Assembly: GCA_963921795.1 (NCBI GenBank)
Contig: OY997640.1
Location: forward strand, 51,165,468 to 51,229,467
Source: Nannobrachium achirus
Taxonomy: Eukaryota > Chordata > Actinopteri > Myctophiformes > Myctophidae
Direction of reading: 5' to 3'
DNA: 64,000 nt
The position numbers and the translations under genes were made by a program. A model generated the notes under the pieces. That model was not told where the DNA came from. It saw nothing but the letters and a program-made list of their open reading frames with translations, and did no database searches. Below are positions 29,583 to 41,480 of this stretch, piece after piece (the first letter of the stretch is position 1; every line of letters starts with the position of its first letter).

Positions 29583-30112
29583 GCAGTAGCCAGGGGCGTC
29601 GCACCAAATTCTGGGCCCCGGGTACAAGGATTCACTGCGGGGCCCCCTGTGCTTTAACTATTGAAAAATAGCAGATATACAAGCTCACGCGCTGTGAGCT
29701 TGTAGATCTGCTATTTTTGAAAAAAATCATGAAAAGGTTTTTTGAAAAACATATGTTTCTATGTCAGTGGAGCTCAAACCTTTTCATGTGAAGGACCCCC
29801 AAAATGGTATGTATTTGGCCACGGAACCCCATCTCAAAATATTGAGTTCCAGGGACCACCCAGAAGCAAAATTTGAGTTGCAAATGTTCGCTTAAAAAAT
29901 ACATATATTCAAAGATTTGCACACATTTTCACGACTTTTCAAAAATAGCAGATCTACAAGCTCGCAGCGCGGCACTCGGTGCCGCGCAGTGAGCTTGTAT
30001 ATCTGCTATTTTTCAATTGCTAAAGTATAAAATAATTAAGGCCCCTCCACCACCTTGGGCCCTAGTAACTCAGTCCTACTTTCCTACCCCTTGTGACGCC
30101 CCTGGCAGTAGC
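29583..30112. mobile_element. Non-autonomous hAT element, family CAGGGGYGTCGCACC, copy 3, with target duplications
   Basis: Element 29591-30104 is flanked by an exact 8-bp duplication GCAGTAGC (29583-29590, 30105-30112). It has two full hairpins (29664-29718 and 29941-30013); the second has an extra inner stem, GCGCGGCAC and its complement. Confidence 0.88.
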
Positions 30113-30708
30113 ACCCAACAAACAAAACACAACACTCATTTCCTCCGTATATAGACTGATATAGCGGCGAGCCTTGCTTATCTCGATGACCCGCCCCATA
30201 GTGGCTACCGACACTACACCTCTCCCCTGCTGTTCATACATCCAGACCATCAAATCTGTATTCTTTATCAATGCCTTTGACTGGAGAGACACATACAAAC
30301 ACAACATTGTTTGAACAGCGTGCTGCACAGCCAGAGGCTGATTGGAGGTTCGCACTGAGGAGGAGTCATGTGAGAGCCCTCTCACGTGACGGCAGTCTGA
30401 GGAAGATGAATAGGCTCAGAGGCCACTGGGCCAGGGAGGGTGTCAGGTTCATCTGCCAAGTGGGAAGCTCCCCCACCCCCAATGTACAGTATAATGATTA
30501 TAATGCTTATACATACTGTTTGAAGAAGCCTCTTTCTATAATGACAAATATCCAAGATTTGGGAGAAGACTGCCTTCTTTCTTTTTCCCCCCTTTTTTTT
30601 TCTTGAGTCATGATCGCTAAATGTGAAATATTGATGTTTTTGAACATAGATTCAAGTTGGAATTCTGATAGAGAAATGCCAGATAGCAATGTTTTATATA
30701 TTGTACTG

Positions 30709-31069
<361 letters not shown>

Positions 31070-31424
31070 ATACAATTCTTTGTCCACACTCACAGAACAC
31101 GTGGGACACACTAGACTCTGAACAGGTTTAGGGAGTCATTTTAAAGAGTGCCACTGAACCCATTAACACATCCTGTCAAACAGGCAGCACCACAGGGCTA
31201 ATGGGACGGTGTCACACCTAAACGCGTCCTCCTCTGCCTCTGCCGCTGCCGTCGTCGTCTCCGGCGCCAGCGGGCCACAGAGCCACCGGGCCGGTAGAGC
31301 AAAACACTGAAGCATGCGTGAGGCTGGCACACTGACTCTGGGTGGGGGGGGGGGGGGGTGTAATCATTCAGGAATGAGAGCGGAGAGAGAGAAGAAGAAG
31401 AAGTCATGGCATGTCAGCTACATA

Positions 31425-31635
31425 TTGTTGCTGTCGGGGAGAAACCTTGTTATCTGTTTTTTTAGTAAACTAGTGCCCCAAGAGTGTCGCACAAAAGTAG
31501 TGAAAATAGCAGATCTACAAGCTCACAATGTCGTGGGCTTGTAGATCTGCTATTTTCATCATTTTAAAACATGTTTTTAAAATAATAATACAAAAGGAAT
31601 GGACATTCAAGGTTTCCACCCACCGAGAGCGACGA
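31425..31635. mobile_element. TA-flanked MITE, family GAAACCTTGTA, copy 4
   Basis: Left end TTGTTGCTGTCGGGGAGAAACC, right end GGTTTCCACCCACCGAGAGC then GACGA, with TA on both sides (31423-31424, 31636-31637). The hairpin is at 31499-31558. A hAT-like element is inserted a few bases beyond its right end. Confidence 0.65.
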
Positions 31636-31913
31636 TAACACAGGGACGTGGAGAGAATGTTAGAGAGGCAAGGGGCTGAAATTTCTAAAATGGCCCTTTT
31701 GGTGAAAATATCGAAAATAGCCGACATCCAAGCTCACAACGCGCTGTGAGCTTGGAGGTCGGCTATTTTCGATGATTGGTTTCTACGCAGAGAGGACAAT
31801 TCTTTCAAGATGCTGCATTCATGGTCTGGAGAGGGCACTTTTTTACAGAAGGATAAAAGGGCAGGGGCTCAATCCCCCTTTGATGTCTATGTGTGCACGT
31901 GCCTGATATAACA
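31633..31913. mobile_element. hAT-like element, CAGGCACGTGCACAC family, copy 2 (inverted)
   Basis: Element 31641-31905 has the family termini in the opposite orientation to 14500-15022. Flanks CGATAACA and ATATAACA match at 6 of 8 positions. It abuts the right end of the TA-flanked MITE at 31425-31635. It contains a complete hairpin (31710-31774) whose arms share paired substitutions. Confidence 0.7.
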
Positions 31914-32638
31914 AGCAGAAAAACAACATCATCCTACTCCTCCTCCAAAACCAATGTCATTCCCAAAACACAAAAATCCTTATTCTTTTACAACCCCCCC
32001 AACATAAAAGGTTTATTTTATTTTATTTTGTATAATAGTCTGGGAAGGCAACGCAGGCTTTTAGCCAGTGGCAGTGGCAGACATAAAGCTGTCATGATGA
32101 CATGGTGCTATTATGGCGCTCCGGCCTGGCTCCTCTCTGTCAGGTCCTAATGAGAGACTGTGGATGTGGCCTGACTGCTACCATGGCCGCAAATGGCGAT
32201 CATCATGGCTGCTGCTGTACCGTAACACAGGAACATGGAAGGACTTGAAAAATAAAATAAAATAGATCTACTGCTAGGTTTAGCACAAAAAGGCTAAAGC
32301 CTGATGGTTGGTGGTGGCCTTGGTTCCCATCCCGGGTAACCACCACCATAATGCCTAGAGCCGTGGTGACAACTGGCACGGGAAGACCACGTTTTTCACG
32401 TACGGCTGCTTAGAAGCGAGAGAGTTGCAGCGCGGGTCAAGTGACCCAATCTTCTTGCAACCATTTTGCCACTCTACAACACACTGCAAAGTGTTTTCCG
32501 TTTCATTCTTTCACCCATTAGGTGATTGATTTTTCTATTTTCTATTCCATTCATGTATCACAACCCAAATGATTACAACCCAGAGACGTCTGACAGTGGC
32601 TGTTCTATTTCATCCTACATTATTCCCAGAGATCTCTA

Positions 32639-33021
32639 ACAGTGACTAGGGATGGGACGATACGCGATATTATCGTTTATCGTGATAAAAAACACTCACG
32701 ATAATCGTATTGTAGAGTTTTAATTTATCGTAATATTGTCCTCCGTCATGCACTGGGATCAATTTGGGATGGGATACCATTTAAACCCTCTATTGGTAAA
32801 AGGTACTTATAATACTTAATACATTCTCTTTTTCACTCTATATCAAATGTCTTTCCCAAAAAATATCCGATCTACAAGCTTGTAGATCTGCTATTTTTTG
32901 GCAAATGCTCCGCCGCAGGATAATGGATCTTGATTATCCCGATAATATCGTAAATTGTGATTTATTTTGTCACAATAATCGTGATATGAAATGTTCATAT
33001 CGTCCCATCCCTAACAGTGAC
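32639..33021. mobile_element. TIR element, TAGGGATGGGACG family, copy 2, with target duplications
   Basis: Element 32647-33013 is flanked by an exact 8-bp duplication ACAGTGAC (32639-32646, 33014-33021). Compared with the copy at 21246, the central hairpin has been shortened to its outer stem (32855-32902), keeping GATCTACAAGCTTGTAGATC as a minimal palindrome. Confidence 0.85.
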
Positions 33022-33534
33022 ATATCCTATTCCTCCAGAGGCCAGTGCTGAATGCCCCGAGATGCTGCACAACCATACTGCCTTTGAGGAAGGCGCTTCC
33101 TACTGCCTTTAAACATGAGCACATGTGGAACAGGTCAGGGTTATAAGCTCAACAAAGCATCTCAACACATCCCCTTGTTCTGGTAACAATACAGACATAT
33201 TGAATTCCTAGATAGCCATGCATAAAATACAGGAGCTGACAACATATTTACCTTGACCATCGTTTTTTGAAGTGACGCGCCCATGACAGCTGAGTACGCT
33301 AGAGTGTACTGTACATTAATCTGAGCTCATACCTGCGTGACTCCTATAGTAAATGCTTGCGAGTAACATTTCCGAATGTGGAGCGCCTGAATATAAAATA
33401 CAAAACGATCAGCAGCCAGATACTGTGTATACTGTATGTGCTCCAGTTACACAGTCTGCCACCATGGATTAACTGTTCATTTGCATTAGTTAGATTTATT
33501 CTCTAATAGCTGTTACTCGAATTAGCATTTTTAA

Positions 33535-33600
<66 letters not shown>

Positions 33601-34180
33601 GTTACTGTGTGATAATGCCTTTAATTATCACACGATTATCACATATGAATTTGATTGAAACGGCCTCCTCTTCAAACTACATTGGTTGTTGAGTGTCAGT
33701 CAAGTGCTATCGTTGAGTGACAAAATGTTAACAGTGCTATACCAGTATTATTTGTGAATTGTAATGAGGCACGGCAAACATGATTTGGGCACTAAAAAAG
33801 GCAACCTGGTCCTCCCACCCAGAGGACCTTTTTTATGAGTGCAACCAAAGACTCGACAAAAGGACACACAAGCACCTGAGTTGTTGTTTCCCATAGCGGA
33901 GCATAAAGAGAGGCCCAGCCGGCATGTGCTTTCTAGGTCACATTCAATGCCATCTCGCTGGCCACTTGAAAGATCCATCGGACAAAATGTATCCCTACAG
34001 CATGGGCAAGTACAGTATGTGTGTGTTCCTATAGGCCACGTTTGAGGGACAACATTTCAAACCAGTCCATCGTGGGGAAGTCTGCCTAGGGACAAAATCA
34101 GTATCCCCAATTTCATTGTAATGCAGTTTGGGAAGGTTTGGGTAAGGGTTCATTTTAGAATGAGAAGGTTACGACTAAAA

Positions 34181-34181
<1 letters not shown>
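33022..34181. other. No gene seen
   Basis: Unique-looking DNA around a GA tract. The stretches 31914-32638, 34361-34861, 36539-37595, 38171-38927 and 39526-40059 are likewise without recognisable content. Confidence 0.5.
33537..33597. repeat. (GA)n microsatellite
   Basis: About 29 GA units. Confidence 0.95.
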
Positions 34182-34252
<71 letters not shown>

Positions 34253-34360
34253 GCGTGTGCGTGTGCGTGTGCGCGTGTGCGTGCATGCGTGCATGCGTGT
34301 GTGCGTGTGTATGTGTGTGTGCATGCGTGCGCGTGGGTGCGTGCATGCGTGCGTGTGAAA
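34182..34360. repeat. (GT)n with GC-rich variants
   Basis: GT to 34247, then GCGTGT and GCATGCGT variants. Confidence 0.95.
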
Positions 34361-34861
34361 GAGTGATTCTAGGTTTTGAGCCTATAGGATTAAAAGGCTC
34401 CGGGGAGAATACTGCCCTGTTCTTTTAGTTTTGAGAAAAGAATGTAGACTTTACAAGGACGTGACATTGCAAGGTAAACGTGCATTTAGACTGAGTACAG
34501 TCCAATTAATCAGCAGTGATGTCATTACGTGCGCATCCCGCATCAAAAACTCATTCAAGTCGCCCAGGGACTCATTCATGTCATGGTCCTGGGGTCCCGG
34601 GGATGCGCCTCCATTGGAGTCCATGTTAAAATAATTTACCGGGTTGCGGTAAAAGAAAAACATTTTAAAATTCCACAGACACCACCATTGTTCATGGGTG
34701 AAAGCATCATACTTTACCCTACGTTAACACAAATAAAATCCACGTAGAAAGTCTTAAACAGGCGATAGAAACGTCAATGTTTTGATTCCACCGACGTCCG
34801 ACGCCATTTTGCGCGCCCGAATTCATTAGGGGCACATGTTTTAGTAGTTTTAGTAGTTCTA

Positions 34862-35040
34862 AGTTCAAACATTAGCCAAATTGTAAAATAAATATAAGAA
34901 ATAGGCAAACATTTTGAAAATAGACGATCTACAAGCTCACAGCGCTCGAAAACATTGTATTGAGGACTCATAAAACGTTTCTGGGACCCATTTGAATGAC
35001 CACCTGTGGGTCCCGGGACCCATTACATTGAAAACCTAGT
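34862..35040. mobile_element. hAT-like fragment with half hairpin
   Basis: A half hairpin, GAAAATAGACGATCTACAAG (about 34916), is followed by GGGTCCCGGGACCCATTACA, similar to the right end of the element at 13605. Boundaries are not resolved. Confidence 0.4.
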
Positions 35041-35388
35041 AACATCACTGAATCAGTGCCAGTTAAAGCATTGAAAAGGAAAATAGCTCCTCATTTGGAA
35101 ACCAATCATTTAAAAAGTTTTGGTTTCGGCCTTAATTAAGTCAACATGACACCCTAAAACAGACATAGTGTACAACATTTTCTGGATGGATACATTCAAA
35201 TACAGTATTGTGTCACTTTCTCCCATTTAGAGAACTAGAGCCAGCGTCTAGTCGGCGACCTGGCCAACTCGGAACAATGTAAATAGGGAATGAATGCCCC
35301 GCCCTTTAATGCAAACCCCATTATACCTGTTTTCATAGGACCCGTTTTGACCATCTGTCTGCCTGTGTCCATTTATGCCCATATATGG

Positions 35389-36144
35389 AGATATCTGTAT
35401 CTGTCTGTCTGTCTGTCGGCGTCCATTTTATGTCCATATATGGAGATCACTGTCTATCTGCGTCCATTTTATGCCCATACAGTATATGGAGTATCTGTCT
35501 GTGCCTCCAACTGTTAACTGTTATAGTTCTGGGTCCATTTTATGCCCATATATGGAGATATCTGTCTATCTGCGTCCATTTTATGCCCATACAGTATATG
35601 GAGTATCTGTCTGTGCCTCCAACTGTGTTGCAGACACAGTGCCGGTTCCCCCTTTAATGCAAACCTCATTATACCTGTTGTCATAGGACCCGTTTTGAAC
35701 ATCTGTTTGCCTGTGTCCATTTATGCCCATATATGGAGATATCTGTATCTGTCTGTCTGCGTCCATTTTATGCCCATATATGGAGATCTTTGACCATCTG
35801 TTTGCCTCTGTCCATTTATGTCCATATATGGAGATATCTGTATCTGTCTGTCTGCAATCCATTTTATGCCCATATATGGGGGCATTCATTTTATGCCCAT
35901 ATATGGAGAACGCGCGTGCCCGTGGGACGAACGGTTCTCGAGATACGCGGATTACATACATACATACACACTCACAGAGATTTTTTGTTGACTCATGTGG
36001 CGTACGTGATGTCAGAGCCTTTTATGAAGTGATGTCACAATGAGTCAGAGCTTTTATGTCCATATATGGAGATATCTGTATCTGTCTGTCTGCAATCCAT
36101 TTTATGCCCATATATGGGGGCATTCATTTTATGCCCATATATGG
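35389..36144. repeat. Higher-order repeat of units containing CCATATATGG
   Basis: Units of the type TCCATTTTATGCCCATATATGGAGATATCTGT recur. CCATATATGG starts at 35389, 35434, 35546, 35727, 35774, 35822, 35869, 35897, 36060, 36107 and 36135. Two more units (35475, 35588) are interrupted by CAGTA. Confidence 0.85.
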
Positions 36145-36290
36145 AGAACGCGCGTGCCCGTGGGACGAACGGTTCTCGAGATACGCGGATTACATACATA
36201 CATACACACTCACAGAGATTTTTTGTTGACTCATGTGGCGTACGTGATGTCAGAGCCTTTTATGAAGTGATGTCACAATGAGTCAGAGCT
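35815..36290. repeat. Perfect 238-bp tandem duplication
   Basis: Copy 35815-36052 is repeated at 36053-36290 with no difference seen; for example GCAATCCATTTTATG starts at 35854 and 36092. The junction lies at a shared TTTATG. Confidence 0.9.
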
Positions 36291-36884
36291 TTCGCCGATT
36301 TCCTCCGGAACAGCCTGATGTCAACAATCAACCCCACATAAGGAGATTCCGAACGTTTCGCGCCGGTTCGGGAAAACCGCGCGTCGGGTCGGGTCGAGAC
36401 CCGGCACTGCACTCCGTGCCGCGGCGGGGAACGCGCGTGCCGAATCTGAAGCCGGTGGGACGAACGGTTCTCGAGATACGCGGATTACAGACACACAGAG
36501 ACTTCTCGCATTTATAGATAGATATTGTGTCACTTTCTGGTTAATTATGGCATTATTGAGTTATTAATTCATACTGTCATACTGTATGTATTAATGGTAT
36601 AATAATATTAGTAATGTTCCACTGTGTGGTATGTGTGTTTGTGCCACTATAATGAGAGGATGAGAGAAAGGGTCTTGTAGGGTCTTGTCTCGTGTAAAAG
36701 TGCTCTGACTTCAAACCTCCAATTTTGGGTTCATTTCTATACTATAGATGAACTGGCAAGACAACACTGGGGTCTTACACACTTGGGATGAATACTTGAG
36801 CAAACTTAAATTAAACATGGATGATCAAGCCATGCTTTGTTTGTTCATTCAAGCAATCAGAATGCAATGCAAAGCAGTCAATGT

Positions 36885-36889
<5 letters not shown>

Positions 36890-36940
<51 letters not shown>
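36890..36940. repeat. (GA)n microsatellite
   Basis: About 25 GA units. Confidence 0.95.
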
Positions 36941-36945
<5 letters not shown>

Positions 36946-37595
36946 GGCTAGAGAAGCAAAAGATGGCCTCTCCGCAGCGCTCCTCTGCTAAAAAAAATGA
37001 AATATACATCTCATTGCTTTTTATAGCCCCGATGAATAATGCTCAAACCATGAATTAGGCATTCACTCACATTTAACTCAACAAACAAGCGTCTCTTGGT
37101 GCACAAGAGCAGGCCTACGCGTACAGAACGTGGCTTCTTCTGGCAAATTTATGCCTTGTAATTTGTAATTTGATGAGCAGGAAATTCATCAATTCCAGAG
37201 TGTCTGTGTACTGCACGTGTCACTATAGACTGTACACATTCACCCTACAACAAGATATCGCTCACCTTTGTGAGCTGCCTTACGTGCTCGCTAAACAAAA
37301 GCACCAGGTGCACAAAATATTCACCAATTTTACAGAAAATGGTAATAATAATACAGAGGAGATAGACACTGGAGCAGCTCAGACAGTTTAAGCTGTTTAT
37401 TTAGGTGCTAGTATAAAAAGTGACTAAGGTTTCAATGCTAATGCTAGTCATGATAATGATGATAATAATAATCAGGGCGTTCATCACTCAAACACAGGCA
37501 TCCACTATGCTTTGTTAGGGCCCCGGGTATCAAGTTTCGGCCCAATTCAGCGGCCCTGTTAATGACCTGAAGGACACGAGGGCCAGGACTGCGTC

Positions 37596-37704
37596 GGTAT
37601 GTCAGCAGTATACAGTAGGTAACAAAAGGGTAGATGGCAGCCTACTGGACTCCTGGGTATGTCAGCAGTAGGTAACAGAGGGTAGATGGCAGCCTACTGG
37701 ACTC
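37596..37704. repeat. Imperfect tandem duplication of about 55 bp
   Basis: GGTATGTCAGCAGTA through GCAGCCTACTGGACTC occurs twice. The first copy has an extra TACAGTA-type insertion and small indels. Confidence 0.8.
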
Positions 37705-37876
37705 GCTCAGCGGAGATTTGGCTCACTGTCCTCTGACAGTGTGTTTCAGGAAAGGGTTCACATGAGGACAAGACCTCACAAGCATTCAAATCCTGGCCAA
37801 TAGCAGCCAGCTAGCCGCACTTTTATTGGGATGTCAAGTCCAGTCCAGAATGTGGTGCTGTTGACGGTGCATTGTG

Positions 37877-37882
37877 TGTGTG

Positions 37883-37970
<88 letters not shown>

Positions 37971-38046
37971 GCGTGCGCGTGTGCGTGCGTGCTTGCGCGC
38001 TTGCATGCGAGTGCACATGCGTATGTGTGTTGTGTGTCTATCTGTC

Positions 38047-38114
<68 letters not shown>

Positions 38115-38170
38115 CGTGCGTGCGTGTGTGCGTGCGTGTGTGTGCGTATGTAGAGAGAGAGAGAGAGATG
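37877..38170. repeat. Two (GT)n arrays with GCGT variants, then (GA)n
   Basis: GT 37886-37964 and 38050-38110, joined by GCGT/TCTG-type DNA, ending in a short GA tract at 38153-38168. Confidence 0.95.
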
Positions 38171-38927
38171 GAGGTAGGGCCATCAAGGGGAATAGTATCA
38201 CAGTGTATCTACTGTACTGTGCAACAATAGCCTCAAATAATTAGGCCATACAGTATCTTCCCACCTTTTAAGAGATAAGGCCTAAACACAGGCTTTTGTG
38301 ATACTTTACCAAAAGTAAAGAAGCTGATTGATTCATGAAGATTGAAAACAAACAGAGATTGCCTGGTAATTTGACATCTTCGGGTCATAACAATACCCGT
38401 ATCTCTTTTATGATGAAGCTGTTAATAATTGTACCTCTCAAAGGCCACATTTTGGCTGCTACGGATAATTGGACAAAATGTGTCAAACTGTGTGGTCGCT
38501 GGGCATATGCAGTTTGAGCTAGTCTGACTTTAGTTGGCGTCCCTCGGTGAGGGGCGGTGAGCTCCTGACAACCAATTCTCAATTTCTCGGTGGTGAGCTC
38601 TGGGAATAGCCAGGCAAAGCATTTCTGAAAATCTCTAAACAGAACTGTTCGGCAAGCAAAAACTAATTCATACTGCAGATGTAGCCATTTTTTTACGTGC
38701 TCTTGCTGGATTACAACTGCTGCACCCCTACAATGAACTGTTTGAGGGGTCTTGTTTTAGACTTTTGTCTGCCATTGAGACGATTCTAGCTGTCTCAGAA
38801 TAGATACTAGTAGTGATTGAGGCACTTCAAGTTATATGCCACACTAATCTCGTGCCACTGTATAAGTAGCAATAAGTCTCATTGTTTTGTGTTTAGTTTG
38901 TGTTAAATTGTTTAAACATTTAAACCA

Positions 38928-39525
38928 TTAAAGACCCAGTGAAATTTAAAATATGTTTTTCACACTTTTAGAGCTTATCCGTGGTAATCATATGGACAAA
39001 TTGGACATTCCTAACACTAGATGCCCAAAAGTCCCTAAAAAAGCTCAACTATTTCCTGTGAACAGAAACATGCTGTGTGATGACATAGATAGGTCTTCTT
39101 CTTGAATATAAATGAACCTTGATTACATTCACCTGTTTGATTCCCATTGCTGGCAATTCCTCCAAACACAGCTGTTTTTAATTATAGAGCTACTCGGTTT
39201 TGAATCTCATTCAGGATGACGTCCAGACTGTGTATTAGTCATTGTAAACTTAATGAGCCAATAAAATATGTATCTGTAAACATTATAGGTTAGAATAATA
39301 AGCAACTTGGTAACAAACATTCTGTACAAGAGGCAGCCTGGTCGTGTCTCTTTGCCTTGCTAATGAGGGCTATGACAAAACATTAGACATCACATGACTC
39401 AGATTTTACGTTCCATCGCCTGAAGGGCTGGTCCCTTCTGATTGGTTCAGAAACACACAGGCTTGCGTTTCAGACTGAAATTTCAAAATAAAATGCCCAA
39501 AATAGCCATTTCACTGGGTCTTTAA
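38928..39525. mobile_element. TTAA-bounded MITE, TTAAAGACCCAGTGAAAT termini
   Basis: Left TTAAAGACCCAGTGAAATTT and right ATTTCACTGGGTCTTTAA are inverted, with TTAA at each edge. The 600-bp interior has no coding potential. Confidence 0.6.
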
Positions 39526-40059
39526 GCACTGGTAAATGTAATGTGATTGGTTTCATTGTTGTCATAACTCCAACCCAGTCCTTGACACGCCCCCAGAAAG
39601 ACTCCAGCACATTGAGAATGGTGCTCAGAATCCATTCTTGAGTAGTCTTGAGCAAAGTGCTAGAGCCTAAAGGTGAGAGCGCATTTATTATACAGCACTC
39701 TCCTCCACACAGTGGCCAGAAAAGGGACGAGAGCAAGTGTGGAATGGTCAGCTGCATCTCAAATAAGGGCTGGACTCTGTTCAGACTGGATCTGTGTGGA
39801 ATTGACCGATTCCTGACCAGAATCTGAAACAGAATCACATTATTGGCCAAGTAAGTTCACACATACCAGGAATTAGACTAGTTTTATGTTGTTTTATATG
39901 TTCATTAAAAGAAAACCCACAGAACCGAGGACAGTGAGTTAGCCTATGTAGGCTACAAGTCACTATAAGGGCTTGACTTACAGAATTTTACACTGAGTAT
40001 TATAGACTACTAGAGGTTCGCGGCCCTTCGGGCCGCTCACATCTAGAGTCCTTCTTTAC

Positions 40060-40160
40060 TAAAAAACGTTTTTTTTTTTCACAAAAAGTTAAAAAAATAA
40101 TAATAAATAAAAAATAAGAAAAAAAAAATTTTTGTGAAAAAAAAAAAGTTTAAAAAAAAA
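40060..40160. repeat. A/T-rich inverted repeat
   Basis: TTTTTTTTTTTCACAAAAA and TTTTTGTGAAAAAAAAAAA face each other across an AAATAATAA spacer. A GCGGCCCTTCGGGCCGC palindrome lies just to the left (40021-40037). Confidence 0.6.
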
Positions 40161-40176
40161 AAAAAAAATTGGGGGG

Positions 40177-40845
40177 GGGGGGAACTATTGTGGCGGAACT
40201 ATTGTGGCGGAACTATTGTGCCGCAGCACGTTTCCGGTCGGACATATTACTGTACTGTACTGTACTGTACTGTACCGTACTGTACTGTACGGTACTGTAC
40301 CGTACCATACTGTACTGTAGTGTACTGTACTGTACCGTACCGTACTGTACCATACTGTACTGTACTGTACCATACTGTACTGTACTGTACTGTACTGTAC
40401 TGTACTGTACTGTACCATACTGTTCTGTACTGTACCATACTGTTCTGTACTGTACTGTACTGTACTGTACTGTACTGTACTGTACTGTACTGTACCATAC
40501 TGTACTGTACTGTACCATACTGTACCATACTGTACTGTACCGTAGTGTACTGTACTGTACTGTAGTTTATGGTACTACTGTACTGTGCCGTACTGTACTG
40601 TAGTGTAAAAGTACTATATAAAATCCAGATATTAAAGTTTGTATTATTATTATTATTACCCTTATTATTATTATTGTATTATAATATCTATCTATCTATC
40701 TATTGATAGATGTGTGTATCTAATCTATCTTTCTGTGGCTCTCAGTATAGATAGATGTGCTATATTAATTCCATATATTATTATTGTTAATAATATGTGT
40801 TTTAATTATTATGATTGTTTTTCTTATAATTGATTCTCTATAGTA

Positions 40846-40883
<38 letters not shown>

Positions 40884-40985
40884 GCAGATAGATAGATACA
40901 TCTATGATCGATGTATCCATCTATCTGATGCCTCTCTATGGGGGGAACTATTGTGGCGCAGCACGTTTCCGGTCGGACATATTTT
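40177..40985. repeat. Compound tandem repeat locus between direct repeats
   Basis: GGGGGAACTATTGTGGCG and GCAGCACGTTTCCGGTCGGA occur at 40176-40246 and again at 40938-40980. Between them lie a degenerate (TACTG)n array (40247-40610), ATT repeats (about 40645-40680) and TCTA/ATAG tracts (about 40685-40925). Long apparent reading frames in the pentamer array are artefacts of its periodicity. Confidence 0.85.
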
Positions 40986-41179
40986 ACCGGCGGACGCACT
41001 CCCTGTTAGAAACTGCGCATAAATAAAATGCCTAACGTTATGTGGCTGTAATGGGATGTACATACATGAAGATTATGGTAATGTGATCGGGACTCGTGCC
41101 TAAGTGATGGACTGTACTGGAATGTGGACAGTAGTGCTATTGACTCTGCAAACGTGAGTACATCATTTGTTTAGCTAAC

Positions 41180-41480
41180 TGTTAGCCTTGTGTTGACTTT
41201 ACGTCAGCAGCACGTTACGTCAGCAGCACGTATGGCGCTGGTGTGACGCGGGACGTCGGCACGTGTGCCACGTGATCAGTCCTAGCCAATTGGAGTGCTG
41301 CATTTGGTCGTGTCGCTGAGCTCCGCTCTGTCTCTGTACTCTCTCTACTCTCCACCCCCCCATCCTCCCCCCATCTCTGTTGCTTGCAGCTTGCAGGCAG
41401 TTACTTAGTTGGAGTGCGTTGTGTTTACGCCCATTTGTGACGCAAATCGCGTCGCCGGTCAACGTTGGATCATTCCGTCA
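41180..41480. other. CpG-rich patch with E-box and CRE-like words
   Basis: Repeated ACGTCAGCAGCACGT, then GGGACGTCGGCACGTGTGCC and CACGTGATCAG. It is unusual against the AT-rich intron. It could be part of an unrecognised transposon that extends from the repeat locus at 40.9 kb. Confidence 0.3.

Larger units (their letters stand above)
35206..36538 (+). mobile_element. 1.3-kb insertion between 16-bp direct repeats, ending in an (ATAG) tail
   Basis: TATTGTGTCACTTTCT flanks the segment exactly (35206-35221 and 36523-36538). The right end reads CGCATTTATAGATAGATA just before the repeat, a simple-sequence 3' tail as in non-LTR retroposons. The interior is internally repeated (CArG-box units at 35.38-36.14 kb and a perfect 238-bp tandem duplication), then becomes GC-rich. 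No reverse transcriptase is visible. It could be a retroposon fragment or a composite. Confidence 0.6.

Noticed and set aside
35206..36538. CRISPR-like array of regularly repeated CCATATATGG units
   Set aside because: The spacing is irregular, the 'spacers' are themselves repeated, and the context is vertebrate intronic DNA.
40134..40603. 140-codon frames of repeated YCTVL / QYSTV residues
   Set aside because: Produced by the period-5 TACTG array, which keeps several frames open. Not protein-coding.
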